A DNA stretch of 64,000 nucleotides from contig JAFURZ010000006.1 of NCBI GenBank assembly GCA_017480785.1, positions 62,001 to 126,000 on the forward strand. Direction: 5' to 3'. Source of the DNA: Bacteroidales bacterium. Its GTDB lineage: Bacteria; Bacteroidota; Bacteroidia; Bacteroidales; P3. Made by a program: the position numbers and the translations under genes. The notes below the pieces were generated by a model, which saw nothing but the letters and a program-made list of their open reading frames with translations, was not told the origin of the DNA and did not search any database. This document shows, one piece after another, positions 1 through 7,604 of this stretch. How positions within the stretch are numbered: position 1 is the stretch's first letter; each line of letters starts with the position of its first letter.

Positions 1-497
1 ACCACAGCGAGGTGTTCCCCCTGCCGCAAGCCGTCGGCATGGGCAAGGACCTCATCAAGATACCCGCCCTCAACGGCAGCGGCAAGATGGGCAAGAGCGA
101 GGGCGAAGCCAGCACCATCTTCCTCACCGACGAGCCCGCCGTCATCCGCAAGAAGATTATGAAGGCCAAGAGCGACAGCGGCCCCACCGAGCCCAACCAG
201 CAGAAACCCGAGGAGATAGAGAACCTCTTCACCCTGCTGCGCGCCGTCTCCACGTCCGACACGGTGGAATACTTCGACGACCTCTACAACCGGTGCCAGA
301 TACGCTACGGCGACCTGAAGAAGCAACTGGCCGAGGACATGGTGGCCTTCGTCGAGCCCCTGCGCCAGCGCATCCTCGAGTACCAGTCCGACGATGCCCG
401 CCTGCGCCGCATCATGGACCTCGGCAAGGAGAAGGCCCACGCCAGCGCCGCCGCCACCCTGGCCGAGGTGCGCCGCGTCATCGGCTACCGCAACTAA
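1..497 (+). CDS. trpS: Tryptophan--tRNA ligase, C-terminal part (5' end outside window)
   Basis: C-terminal half of tryptophanyl-tRNA synthetase, a class I enzyme that charges tRNA-Trp in the cytoplasm. The reading frame is open from base 3, so the gene enters from the left edge and no start is visible. The class I signature loop appears as GKMGKSEG, a KMSKS variant that contacts ATP. It is followed by the usual anticodon-binding helical part (IRKKIMKAKSDSG, then EIENLFTLL) and a helical tail ending in VRRVIGYRN. The gene ends just before a strong terminator hairpin. The identity is clear from the KMSKS context; only the Rossmann half with the HIGH motif is missing. Confidence 0.95.
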   Translation, partial: HSEVFPLPQAVGMGKDLIKIPALNGSGKMGKSEGEASTIFLTDEPAVIRKKIMKAKSDSGPTEPNQQKPEEIENLFTLLRAVSTSDTVEYFDDLYNRCQIRYGDLKKQLAEDMVAFVEPLRQRILEYQSDDARLRRIMDLGKEKAHASAAATLAEVRRVIGYRN

Positions 498-523
498 GCG
501 GCACACAAGCGCCTACAAACAGA

Positions 524-560
524 GAGCGCCAGCCCTTGCGGGCCGGCGCTCCTTTTCTTG
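524..560 (+). terminator. Rho-independent terminator of trpS
   Basis: GAGCGCC (524-530) pairs with GGCGCTC (545-551), and an inner GCCC/GGGC stem closes on a TTGC loop. A T-rich run (CTTTTCTT) follows on the plus strand. It lies 27 nt after the trpS stop. Confidence 0.85.
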
Positions 561-576
561 TCTGTCGGTCTTGACC

Positions 577-777
577 TTATTCGGCGATAACGGCCTCGAC
601 GGCACCTTCGACGATCTCCTCGACGGCGTTCTCGATGGTGGTGCTGTCAGCAACCTCCTCGACGGCGCACTCCACGGGAGCGGTGGTGTCGGCAACCTCT
701 TCAGCGGCTTTGTTGTTGTTGCAAGCCACGAAACCGAACATACCGGCGATAGCCAGAGCGAATAAAACTTTCTTCAT
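577..777 (-). CDS. Small acidic lipoprotein
   Basis: Predicted 66-residue lipoprotein. The first 19 residues form a lipoprotein signal (MKK start, hydrophobic core, lipobox ending FVAC), with Cys19 as the likely acylated residue. The mature part of about 47 residues is strongly acidic, rich in Ala, Val and Glu, with a repeated EEVADTT/EEVADSTT motif and no recognisable domain. It is monocistronic, with its own upstream promoter-like element and trpS converging from the other side. The family is not recognised; small acidic lipoproteins like this are common in Bacteroidota and mostly unstudied. The long plus-strand frame across the same bases lacks any such signature and is taken as a shadow. 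Confidence 0.75.
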   Translation of the reverse strand: MKKVLFALAIAGMFGFVACNNNKAAEEVADTTAPVECAVEEVADSTTIENAVEEIVEGAVEAVIAE

Positions 778-864
778 TTCTTTGTTGTTTTAGGTTGTTA
801 ATACTTTCTTAATTGTCTCTTTTTCAATGCGGTTTGTCGTGTCTGTCCGACCGAAAACCGAGTG

Positions 865-872
865 CAAAAATA
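865..872 (-). promoter_or_regulatory. -7 promoter element of the small lipoprotein gene
   Basis: Minus-strand TATTTTTG (TAnnTTTG) followed by C, about 90 nt upstream of the lipoprotein start. No perfect -33 TTTG is found at 19-21 nt, so this is weaker than other promoters in the window. Confidence 0.4.
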
Positions 873-951
873 CAACACTCCTTCAATACTGAAGGAAAAA
901 TAATTATGAAATAATGTTAAAATCGGTATAAACTACTGATTGGCAGCAGCC

Positions 952-1539
952 TTACGGCAGCGGAACCAGACCATTGAAGCCCATGAAAGCCATGGCCAGG
1001 ATGCCGGCCGTCACCAGCGCGATGGGCACCCCTTTCATGCCGCGCGGCGTGCCGGTGAGGTCCAGCTGCTCGCGGATGCCGGCAAAGAGTATCAGCGCCA
1101 GCGCGAAACCCACGGCGATGGAGGCCGAGTAGACCACGCTCTCGAGGAAATTCATGTGCTTCTGTATCACCAGAATGGCCACACCCAGCACGGCGCAGTT
1201 GGTCGTAATCAGCGGAAGGAACACACCCAGTGCCTGATAGAGCGACGGGGCAATCTTCTTCAGCACTATCTCGACCATCTGCACCAGTCCGGCGATGACG
1301 AGGATGTAGGCTATCGTCTGGAGGTATTCAAGGTGCAAGGGTTCAAGCACATAGGTCATAATGAGCCAGGTCACCATCGTGGCCAGCAGCATGACAAACA
1401 GCACGGCGCCGCTCATGCCCACGCTCGACTTCACATCCTTGCTCACTCCCAGGAACGGGCAGATGCCAAGGAACTGAGCCAGAACGACATTGTTGACCAG
1501 AATGGCCCCTATGATGAGGGCGGGTATTGTGATTCCCAT
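952..1539 (-). CDS. rnfA: Electron transport complex subunit RnfA
   Basis: Integral membrane subunit of the Rnf complex, the ferredoxin:NAD+ oxidoreductase that pumps Na+ or H+ across the inner membrane. At 195 residues it matches the usual RnfA length (about 193). It shows about six hydrophobic segments and the family-specific stretches ILVNNVVLAQFLG, CPFLGVSK and FLPLITTNCAVLGVA; the conserved Cys in CPFLG and TNCAV sit in half-membrane helices that bind an iron-sulfur centre. NqrE of the Na+-NQR is a close relative, but RnfA fits better. In Bacteroidales rnfA normally ends an rnfBCDGE-A operon. Here it stands alone with its own promoter, and the upstream gene is a nitroreductase. Confidence 0.88.
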   Translation of the reverse strand: MGITIPALIIGAILVNNVVLAQFLGICPFLGVSKDVKSSVGMSGAVLFVMLLATMVTWLIMTYVLEPLHLEYLQTIAYILVIAGLVQMVEIVLKKIAPSLYQALGVFLPLITTNCAVLGVAILVIQKHMNFLESVVYSASIAVGFALALILFAGIREQLDLTGTPRGMKGVPIALVTAGILAMAFMGFNGLVPLP

Positions 1540-1566
1540 AGTGATTTTTGTTTACAATTCGGACTG

Positions 1567-1597
1567 CAAAAGTACGAACATTTTCCGAACCGGCAAA
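1567..1597 (-). promoter_or_regulatory. Bacteroidota-type promoter of rnfA
   Basis: On the minus strand, -33 TTTG (1594-1597), a 19-nt spacer and -7 TACTTTTG (1567-1574), followed by CA. The spacer contains TCGGAAAATGTT, which is also present in the tRNA-Glu/rpsT promoter. It lies 28 nt from the rnfA start. Confidence 0.75.
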
Positions 1598-1645
1598 ATT
1601 TTTTTTCGTCAGCACCCCGAAAAAAGGTGCCGTCACCCCCGCATC

Positions 1646-1733
1646 AACTCCGACACAACTCCGACACAACTCCGACAATAGTCCGACAAAAAGCGTAAAA
1701 CTGTCGGAGTTGTGTCGGAGTTGTATCGGAGTT
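1646..1733 (-). repeat. Inverted repeat built of tandem 11-bp units (copy A)
   Basis: The left arm (1646-1677) is tandem ACTCCGACACA units. The right arm (1702-1733) is the reverse complement, TGTCGGAGTTG units. Together they form a 32-bp stem with one mismatch around a 24-nt loop containing GTAAAAC on plus (GTTTTAC on minus). It lies between the nitroreductase stop and the rnfA promoter, so it could act as a terminator on the minus strand. Related copies are at 23776, 45291 and 62902. Confidence 0.8.
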
Positions 1734-1754
1734 GTGTCGGACTTTTGGGGGAGG

Positions 1755-2393
1755 CTACCAGCGGTTGTAGTGCACCCGCGAGGGGTCCCACTTGTCCTTG
1801 GGCTGGTTCTCGGTGGCGGGGTATCCGATGGGCACCACGGCATAGGGCACCACCGTCGGGGGCAGCTGGAGGGCTTTCTTGATGGGGTCCATGCGGTCCG
1901 GGTAGGGGTAGCAGGCCGTCCAGCAAGCGCCGAGGCCGTAGGCCTCGACGGCCAGCAGCAGGTTCTCGGTGGCGGCACCCATGTCGTCGCGCCACAGGTG
2001 GTTCACCTGCGTCACGGCCGGCCCGTCGGGGTCCTCGCGAGTGGGGGCGGTGAAGGTGGTGTCGGCGCAGAGGATGACCACGGCGCCACTCTCCATGAAC
2101 TTCTGCATGTTGAAGTTGCCCTCGAAGACGGTCTCATACAGGCTCTTGTCGGTCATCACGACCATCTGCCACGGGCGCAGGTCGCGGCCGCTGGGGGCGG
2201 CCATGGCGGCCTTCAGCAGGTTCTCCATCACCGCGGCGGGGATGGTGTCGCCGGTGTAGGAGCGCACGCTCTTGCGGCTCAGGATGTTCTGCATCACCAC
2301 GTCGGCCGGGTCGACGGTGGCGGTCTCTTGTTTGTTGCAGCAGGCGGCCAGCATCATCGCGGCGGCTGCCGTCATCAATACGGTTTTCTTCAT
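1755..2393 (-). CDS. Nitroreductase-family lipoprotein
   Basis: A 212-residue member of the FMN-dependent nitroreductase superfamily with an N-terminal lipoprotein signal (lipobox MLAAC, acylated Cys about residue 18). The nitroreductase core starts with ILSRKSVRSYTGD and continues with LLKAAMAAPSGRDLRPWQ (FMN phosphate and ring contacts) and a C-terminal GLGACWTACYPY segment. Most family members are cytosolic FMN enzymes, so an envelope-anchored version is unusual, although predicted lipoprotein versions occur in Bacteroidales. It starts 4 bp after the namZ stop, so the two are co-transcribed. The substrate cannot be inferred from the sequence. Confidence 0.85.
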   Translation of the reverse strand: MKKTVLMTAAAAMMLAACCNKQETATVDPADVVMQNILSRKSVRSYTGDTIPAAVMENLLKAAMAAPSGRDLRPWQMVVMTDKSLYETVFEGNFNMQKFMESGAVVILCADTTFTAPTREDPDGPAVTQVNHLWRDDMGAATENLLLAVEAYGLGACWTACYPYPDRMDPIKKALQLPPTVVPYAVVPIGYPATENQPKDKWDPSRVHYNRW

Positions 2394-2397
2394 GTTA

Positions 2398-3570
2398 TTA
2401 ATAGATTAGGTATTTCTTGCGTGTCTCTTTGAATGCCTCGAGGCCGGGCTGCCATGTGGCGCGGATGGCCTCCTCGCCGAGCCCCCGTTCGAGTTGCATG
2501 CGCAACTCGCATGTGCCGGCCAGGCGGTCGAAGAAGTTGTTCTTCAGGAAGAACCTCCCCTTCGGCACGCGGCGGTACATCTCCAGCAGGTATTGCAGCG
2601 AGAACCGTGCCGGGGCCTCCTCCCGCCGCAGGTCCAGCGTGTCGCAGCCATAGGTTACCCACTCGAAGGGCCAGTCGGTGCCGCGGCCGACACCGCAATT
2701 GGTGCCCTCGAAAAGGCAGAGCGAGGGGTAGAGGGCGATGGCGTGGGCCGTGCGCAGGTTGGGCGAAGGGGGCACGGGCAGCTCGTAGCCCACGCTGTCG
2801 CGCTTGTAGCCCTGCATGGGGACGACGGTGAGGCGGCATTCGATGCCGCCTGCCAGCCAATGCTCGCCGTTTATCATCTGGGCGTATTCGCCGATGGTCA
2901 TGCCATAGACCACCGGCACGGGGTGCATGCCCACGAAGGAGCGGCAGGTGGCGGTGTCTAATACTGGGCCGTCGATGTAGTGGCCATTAGGGTTGGGCCG
3001 GTCCAGCACGATGAGCGGGATGCCAGCTTCGGCGCAGGCCTCCATCACGTAGTGCAGCGTCGAAAGGTAGGTGTAGAACCGGCAGCCGACGTCCTGCAGG
3101 TCGAAGAGGACCACGTCGACGTCCTTCAGCTGCTCCGGCGTGGGCTTCTTGTTCTTGCCATAGAGGGAAATGATGGGCAGACCCGTCTTGGGGTCGGTGC
3201 TGTTGTCAATATGAGCCCCCGCCGCGGCGGTGCCGCGGAAGCCGTGCTCGGGGCAGAATATCTTGGTGACATTCACACCTGCACGTATCAGGGTATCAAT
3301 AAGATGTGTGGTGTCCACTACTGATGTCTGATTTGCCACCACCGCCGTGCGTCCTTGATAGCCGCCCTCGCGAAACATGAACATGGTAGGAAACACCTCA
3401 TGTCCCCACAGGCCCTCGGCTCCTGTGGCAAAAGCGGAGTCGGGCGAAATGGGTGTATATCCTGGACCCTCATCCACCCAGCCAATATTATTGTTTTGAG
3501 CATGACAAGACACCAACATTTGCGCTAACATCGCAACACACAAAAACAAATTATGCGCCAGTTGTCTCAA
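2398..3570 (-). CDS. namZ: DUF1343 protein, exo-beta-N-acetylmuramidase NamZ-like
   Basis: A 390-residue secreted protein of the DUF1343 family. Characterised members (NamZ) release terminal MurNAc from peptidoglycan fragments, a cell-wall recycling step. The N-terminus is a signal sequence ending near LVSCHAQ, so it may be a lipoprotein with Cys23. Family hallmarks are GRTAVVANQTS, IFCPEHGFRG (catalytic-site region), LPIISLYG, VVLFDLQDVGCRFYTY, LDRPNPNG and PVVYGMTIGEYA. Length is normal. It is preceded by dut (10-bp gap) and followed by the lipoprotein nitroreductase. It is named by family; activity is not proven for this protein. Confidence 0.88.
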   Translation of the reverse strand: MRQLAHNLFLCVAMLAQMLVSCHAQNNNIGWVDEGPGYTPISPDSAFATGAEGLWGHEVFPTMFMFREGGYQGRTAVVANQTSVVDTTHLIDTLIRAGVNVTKIFCPEHGFRGTAAAGAHIDNSTDPKTGLPIISLYGKNKKPTPEQLKDVDVVLFDLQDVGCRFYTYLSTLHYVMEACAEAGIPLIVLDRPNPNGHYIDGPVLDTATCRSFVGMHPVPVVYGMTIGEYAQMINGEHWLAGGIECRLTVVPMQGYKRDSVGYELPVPPSPNLRTAHAIALYPSLCLFEGTNCGVGRGTDWPFEWVTYGCDTLDLRREEAPARFSLQYLLEMYRRVPKGRFFLKNNFFDRLAGTCELRMQLERGLGEEAIRATWQPGLEAFKETRKKYLIY

Positions 3571-3580
3571 CTTTCAACTT

Positions 3581-4018
3581 TCAACTTTTTCCTGTGTGTC
3601 CAAACCCTCCGGCACCTCTTTCAGTATCGGTGAGTTCTTGCACCTCTATGGTTTCGGCCTGCTCGCACCGGGCGATGACCATCTGGGCGATGCGTTCGCC
3701 GTCGGCGATGACGAAGTCCTCCTGCGAGAGGTTGATGAGGATGACGCAAATCTCGCCGCGGTAGTCGGCGTCGATGGTTCCCGGCGAGTTGAGCACAGTG
3801 ATGCCCTTCTTCAGCGCCAGCCCGCTGCGGGGCCGCACCTGCGCCTCATAGCCCGCCGGCAGCTCCATGAAGAGCCCCGTCTTCACCAGCCCCCGCTCCA
3901 TAGGCTTCAGCGTCACCGGCCCTTCCGGCAGGTAGGCCCTCAAATCCATCCCCGCCGACAGCGCAGTCTCATATTTCGGCAGCGGGTGGTTGGAGGTATT
4001 GACAATCTTTATCTGCAT
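3581..4018 (-). CDS. dut: Deoxyuridine 5'-triphosphate nucleotidohydrolase
   Basis: Trimeric dUTPase that hydrolyses dUTP to dUMP and PPi, keeping uracil out of DNA and feeding dTMP synthesis. All five family motifs are present in order: AGMDLRA (motif 1), RPRSGLA (2), [10 protein letters not shown] (3, with the catalytic Asp), GERIAQMVI (4) and [10 protein letters not shown] (5, the flexible C-terminal arm that closes over the active site). The start is placed at MQIKIVNTS, where family members begin. An in-frame ATG 18 nt upstream would add MEKDIT. It sits between the ATPase gene and namZ on the same strand with short gaps. Confidence 0.95.
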   Translation of the reverse strand: MQIKIVNTSNHPLPKYETALSAGMDLRAYLPEGPVTLKPMERGLVKTGLFMELPAGYEAQVRPRSGLALKKGITVLNSPGTIDADYRGEICVILINLSQEDFVIADGERIAQMVIARCEQAETIEVQELTDTERGAGGFGHTGKS

Positions 4019-4068
4019 GGTGATATCTTTTTCCATTAATATACGAATGAATATCCATTATTGTGCAT

Positions 4069-5256
4069 CTATCCAAATAGGGTTCGCAGGTCGGTGTTCA
4101 GGAAGTCTGTGGCGGGGTAGCCATCGTAGCCAACCACAAAAGCGGCATGGGGCTTGAACTGTTCACGAAACAGTGACAAGCCGCGAGTGTATTTCTCATG
4201 ACTCGACTTCACCTCCATTCCGACAATCTTGCTGCCCGATTTCAGGACAAAGTCCACTTCATTGTTGCTATCGCGCCAATAGTAGGGTTGAAGGCGATAA
4301 GAATAGGCAGCATTGACAATATGGCACCCTATGGCCGACTCAAACAAACGCCCCCAAAGTTTTCTATCGTTCATGGCATCCTTGAACGACGCCTCGCAGA
4401 AGATGCTTTTCAGGGCATTGTTGTACACTTGGTATTTCGGCACAGATGCACGGCGACGGCTGTTGTCGACAGCATATTTCTGCAGGCCACACACCAGGCC
4501 GCTGTCGTCAAGCAGCCGCAGATAGGAGGACAGCGTGGTGGTGTTGCCAGCATCCTGAAGTTGACCAATCATCTTTGTCAGCGACAGTATCTCTCCCGAA
4601 TAGGCAGCCGCCAGTTCAAAGGTCTGTCTCAGCAAAGCAGGTTTGTTGACCACGGCATCCACAAGCACATCCTTGTTGATGGTGGCGTCGATGATGGACG
4701 ACCGTATATATTCGGCCCAGCGGTCTTCGTCAGTTATTAGCCCGGCCACCGCCGGGTATCCACCGAAATAGACATATTGCTCTATCGAGAATCCGAAAGC
4801 ATCGTGCATTTCGCCGTAGGTCCAGTGCGGCACACGGATAGTCTCGAACCGGCCAGCCAGCGAGTCGGCCAATCCTCGCTCGAGCAACACCCTTGATGAG
4901 CCAAGCAGAAGCACCTTGACGGGCGTGTCACGGAAGGTGTCTTCGTCCCACATTTTTTTCACCACTTCGCTCCATCCGGCAATTTTCTGCACCTCGTCTA
5001 TTACCAGCACGATGCTCTCGATTGATTCTGAACGGAGCTTCATGCGGGCATTCTCCCAACAGTCGGAAATCCATTCGCGCTGTGAAGTCGGCACATCGTC
5101 GGCAGAGAACATCAACCAAGGGGTTTTCAATGATGACAGCACCTGCTTCACCATTGTAGTCTTGCCCACCTGGCGCGGTCCAGTGACGATTTGGATAAAC
5201 TTTCTCGGCTCTTCCAAACGTTCCTTAATCACCTTACAATAAACGCGTTCGAACAT
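4069..5256 (-). CDS. DUF4143-family AAA ATPase
   Basis: About 395 residues, the two-part architecture of the AAA_14/DUF4143 group. The N-terminal P-loop ATPase has Walker A GPRQVGKTT, Walker B SIVLVIDEVQK and a sensor-like VLLLGSSR. The C-terminal DUF4143 part has a nuclease-like fold (YYWRDSNNEVDFVLK, then VGMEVKSS), with the E-V-D and E-V-K residues of a PD-(D/E)xK-type core. The role is unknown; the family is often found in variable genome regions. The start chosen is ATG at 5256 (MFERVYCKVIKERL); a TTG at 5274 would add six residues and is less likely. The promoter and twin palindromic repeats lie directly upstream, which suggests autoregulation. Confidence 0.85.
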   Translation of the reverse strand: MFERVYCKVIKERLEEPRKFIQIVTGPRQVGKTTMVKQVLSSLKTPWLMFSADDVPTSQREWISDCWENARMKLRSESIESIVLVIDEVQKIAGWSEVVKKMWDEDTFRDTPVKVLLLGSSRVLLERGLADSLAGRFETIRVPHWTYGEMHDAFGFSIEQYVYFGGYPAVAGLITDEDRWAEYIRSSIIDATINKDVLVDAVVNKPALLRQTFELAAAYSGEILSLTKMIGQLQDAGNTTTLSSYLRLLDDSGLVCGLQKYAVDNSRRRASVPKYQVYNNALKSIFCEASFKDAMNDRKLWGRLFESAIGCHIVNAAYSYRLQPYYWRDSNNEVDFVLKSGSKIVGMEVKSSHEKYTRGLSLFREQFKPHAAFVVGYDGYPATDFLNTDLRTLFG

Positions 5257-5279
5257 ATGTTGCTTCTTTGTCAAATCAA

Positions 5280-5322
5280 TTGAGTAATTTTACTCAACGC
5301 AACGAGTAGTTTTACTCAATCG
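5280..5322. promoter_or_regulatory. Twin operator-like repeats upstream of the DUF4143 ATPase
   Basis: A perfect 18-bp palindrome, TTGAGTAATTTTACTCAA (5280-5297), is followed by an imperfect copy (5303-5322). Read on the minus strand, the two TTGAGTAAAA units are spaced 22 bp apart. They lie between the ATPase promoter and its start codon, a good position for a repressor site. Confidence 0.6.
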
Positions 5323-5327
5323 AATTG

Positions 5328-5358
5328 CAAAAGTACATCTTTTTCTGAACATAGCAAA
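5328..5358 (-). promoter_or_regulatory. Promoter of the DUF4143 ATPase gene
   Basis: Minus-strand -33 TTTG (5355-5358), 19-nt spacer, -7 TACTTTTG (5328-5335) followed by CA. It is divergent from the promoter at 5365-5395, with the two -33 boxes only 6 nt apart. Confidence 0.75.
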
Positions 5359-5364
5359 ATATTT

Positions 5365-5395
5365 TTTGCCGGATGGATTATTATTCGTATTTTTG
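5365..5395 (+). promoter_or_regulatory. Promoter of the acyl-modification cassette
   Basis: Plus-strand -33 TTTG (5365-5368), 19-nt spacer, -7 TATTTTTG (5388-5395) followed by CA. It drives the long leader and the genes from 5688. Confidence 0.8.
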
Positions 5396-5687
5396 CAATC
5401 GCTTTCGAGAGCGAAAGCGTAAACAAGATTAGCATTGCGATATGGTCCTTTGATAGAAATTCGCCAAGTTTCACGAGGAGGGATTGAGCATTTTTGCTTT
5501 CGCTTGATTGTGTATGCTAGTACCTTAGCATATCTTCAGGCGTGAGATATGTTCCTAAAACCCCGTTTCCTCAAAGGTGTTTGGCGATACCTCTATCAAG
5601 ACGGACATGAGCACATAAATCTCATGCCTTTCTTTATTAGTTGATTTTGCCGAGTTGGAGATTTGTAGGCGTTAAAAAGATAGTAAA
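5396..5687 (+). promoter_or_regulatory. Structured 5' leader with alternative hairpins
   Basis: About 290 nt of non-coding leader. Hairpins read directly: CGCTTTCG (5400-5407) with CGAAAGCG (5412-5419); TATGCTA (5513-5519) with TAGCATA (5526-5532); CATATCT (5529-5535) with AGATATG (5545-5551); CATGAG (5606-5611) with CTCATG (5621-5626). The second and third stems share 5529-5532, so they cannot form together. This is the layout of an attenuator or riboswitch. No known riboswitch class is recognised, and no U-tract terminator is obvious. Confidence 0.55.
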
Positions 5688-6305
5688 ATGTTAAAAGGAG
5701 AATCTATCTATTTGAGGATGCTGGAGCCATCCGACTACGAATTGACGCACAAGTGGCACACGGATTATGAAATTCAAAAGATGACCTGTGGACAGTTCCG
5801 ATTTGTTTCAAAAGAGATTGAAAAGAATTGGGCCATGGCCAAATCAACAAATAATCTGCGGGAAATCTATCTGGCTATCTGCGCCATCGATAACGACCGA
5901 ATGATTGGCTATATTTCCATAAACGAAATAGATTATATCCACCGCTCGTGTCATTGTGGCGGGGTAGTGGTTGGCGACAAAGAGTATCGAAATACTAGAG
6001 AGTATGTCGAGGCCGTTTCTCTTGTCCATGATTATGTATTCAACCATCTCAACATGAACCGCATCTCTGGAGGATGTTTGGTGGAACACATTATGTCAAG
6101 AGCAGAAATGGAAGGCTTCTTCTATGACCTTGAGGGCGTTGAGAAAGAAGCTATCTTTAAAGACGGGAAATACCATGACAAACGTAATTACGCATTGATG
6201 AGCAAAACCTACTTCGAGCATAAGTCAAGGGGAGATTACGAGGTGGGGAAAACAATACTTAGAATAGCCCAAAATATAAAGAAATTAAAGTACAACAAAA
6301 AATAA
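5688..6305 (+). CDS. GNAT-family N-acetyltransferase
   Basis: A 205-residue protein with the acetyl-CoA-dependent GNAT fold. The N-terminus LKGESIYLRMLEPSDYE is the typical strand 1-helix 1 of this group, followed by IYLAICAIDNDRMIGYISI (central strands) and a Val/Gly-rich CoA-binding stretch (GGVVVGDKEYR). The C-terminal extension (residues about 160-205) is lysine-rich. It is the first gene of a cassette with an acyl carrier protein, a ketosynthase and an SDR, so it may acylate an amino sugar using a product of the cassette. The gene is clearly more AT-rich than its neighbours, which suggests recent acquisition. The substrate is unknown. Confidence 0.8.
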   Translation: MLKGESIYLRMLEPSDYELTHKWHTDYEIQKMTCGQFRFVSKEIEKNWAMAKSTNNLREIYLAICAIDNDRMIGYISINEIDYIHRSCHCGGVVVGDKEYRNTREYVEAVSLVHDYVFNHLNMNRISGGCLVEHIMSRAEMEGFFYDLEGVEKEAIFKDGKYHDKRNYALMSKTYFEHKSRGDYEVGKTILRIAQNIKKLKYNKK

Positions 6306-6315
6306 TAATCGCAAT

Positions 6316-6540
6316 ATGGAAATCAAAGAATTTATCGTAAAAATGGCCGAGGCCATTGAGATTGAAAATGCAAATAGCCTCACGGCTGAAACCAAGTTCA
6401 GGGAGTTGGGAGAATGGAGTTCCCTGTCGGTAATGCTGTTGATTGTGTTCTTCGACGAGGAGCTCGACAGGCAGATTGGCGACACTGACATCAAAAAGTG
6501 CCAGACCGTTGGCGATCTGTACAACCTGGCAACAAAGTAA
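6316..6540 (+). CDS. Acyl carrier protein-like
   Basis: A 74-residue four-helix carrier protein. The helix-2 phosphopantetheine site usually reads DSL; here it is WSSLSVM, with Ser36 the likely modified residue and Ser35 in place of Asp. The acidic helix FFDEELDRQIGD fits an ACP surface that docks on a ketosynthase. It is shorter and more divergent than the fatty-acid AcpP, so it is probably a dedicated carrier for this cassette. It lies 10 bp after the acetyltransferase gene and 5 bp before the ketosynthase gene. Confidence 0.85.
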   Translation: MEIKEFIVKMAEAIEIENANSLTAETKFRELGEWSSLSVMLLIVFFDEELDRQIGDTDIKKCQTVGDLYNLATK

Positions 6541-6545
6541 GAAGT

Positions 6546-7604
6546 ATGGCGATACTTTCTTTCGAGGGTGTGGGCATTGCAGCCATGGCGGCTGCAGTGC
6601 CTCACACCGTTATCAACAACTACAGTTACACCGATTATTTCCCTGCCAACCAGGTGAAGGAGGTGGTGGACAAGGTGGGCGTCTACGAGCGACGGTTTGC
6701 CGATGCCGATACCTGCTCGTCGGACCTGTGCTTTGACGCAGCCGAGCGGTTGATTGCCGACAACGATATTGACCGCAATGAGATAGACCTGCTTGTTTTC
6801 ATCTCGCAGACCCCCGACTACCGCATGCCCGCCACCTCCATTCTCTTGCAGCATCGGCTGGGGTTGAAGCAATCGTGCATTGCCTTCGACATCAACCTTG
6901 GCTGCGCGGCATTTTGCTATGGGCTTTCCGTGGTCTACGGCATGATGCAAAGCGGCGGCATACGCAAAGTCTTGCTGCTCGACGGCGAGACTCGCTCCAA
7001 GGTTTATTCGCCTAAAGACCGGCGCAGTGCCTTCATCTTTGGCGATGCAGGTGTGGCGGCACTGATTGAGCGGGATGAGAAGTTCGAACGGAGCGTGTTC
7101 TCTCTGAACAGCGACGGCTCGCTGGGCGACCTGATTATGATAAAAGGCGGTGGATACCGACACCCTAGTTCCGTGGAGACGCTGAAAGAGCGGGTGGTGG
7201 ACGAATATGGCAATATCCGTAATGACGAGCAGGGGTATATGCGCGGCGGCGACGTGTTCAACTTTGTTATCCGCGAAGTGCCACGCGACATCAAACGGAC
7301 ATTGGAGTACGCCGGCTTGACAACTGCCGACTTCGACTATTATGTGTTCCATCAGGCAAACAATTTCATCAACAGCTATATAGCCAAGAAAATGAAACTG
7401 GACACTTCCAAGATTCCGTCTACCATTGCCAAATACGGCAACACCTCGTCAGTATCTGTGCCGTTGACAATAATCAGTGAACTGAAGGACAACATGGTAG
7501 GCGAGAAGCGTTTGCTGTTGAGCGCTTTCGGTGTCGGGATGTCGTGGGCTACGGGCATTGTGCCCTTTGTGGATTGCCGAATAAGTGATATTGTCGAGGT
7601 ATGA
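6546..7604 (+). CDS. 3-oxoacyl-ACP synthase III (FabH-like ketosynthase)
   Basis: A 352-residue thiolase-fold enzyme that condenses an acyl-CoA or acyl-ACP starter with malonyl-ACP. The FabH triad is visible: Cys120 in INLGCAAF, His269 in VFHQAN and Asn299 in KYGNTSS. The start is taken at ATG 6546 (MAILSFEGVG), directly after the ACP gene; an upstream in-frame ATG overlaps the ACP and is rejected. Secondary FabH-like enzymes of this kind occur in surface polysaccharide and lipid pathways rather than bulk fatty acid synthesis, and the ACP partner next door supports that. It overlaps the SDR gene by 4 bp. Confidence 0.9.
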   Translation: MAILSFEGVGIAAMAAAVPHTVINNYSYTDYFPANQVKEVVDKVGVYERRFADADTCSSDLCFDAAERLIADNDIDRNEIDLLVFISQTPDYRMPATSILLQHRLGLKQSCIAFDINLGCAAFCYGLSVVYGMMQSGGIRKVLLLDGETRSKVYSPKDRRSAFIFGDAGVAALIERDEKFERSVFSLNSDGSLGDLIMIKGGGYRHPSSVETLKERVVDEYGNIRNDEQGYMRGGDVFNFVIREVPRDIKRTLEYAGLTTADFDYYVFHQANNFINSYIAKKMKLDTSKIPSTIAKYGNTSSVSVPLTIISELKDNMVGEKRLLLSAFGVGMSWATGIVPFVDCRISDIVEV

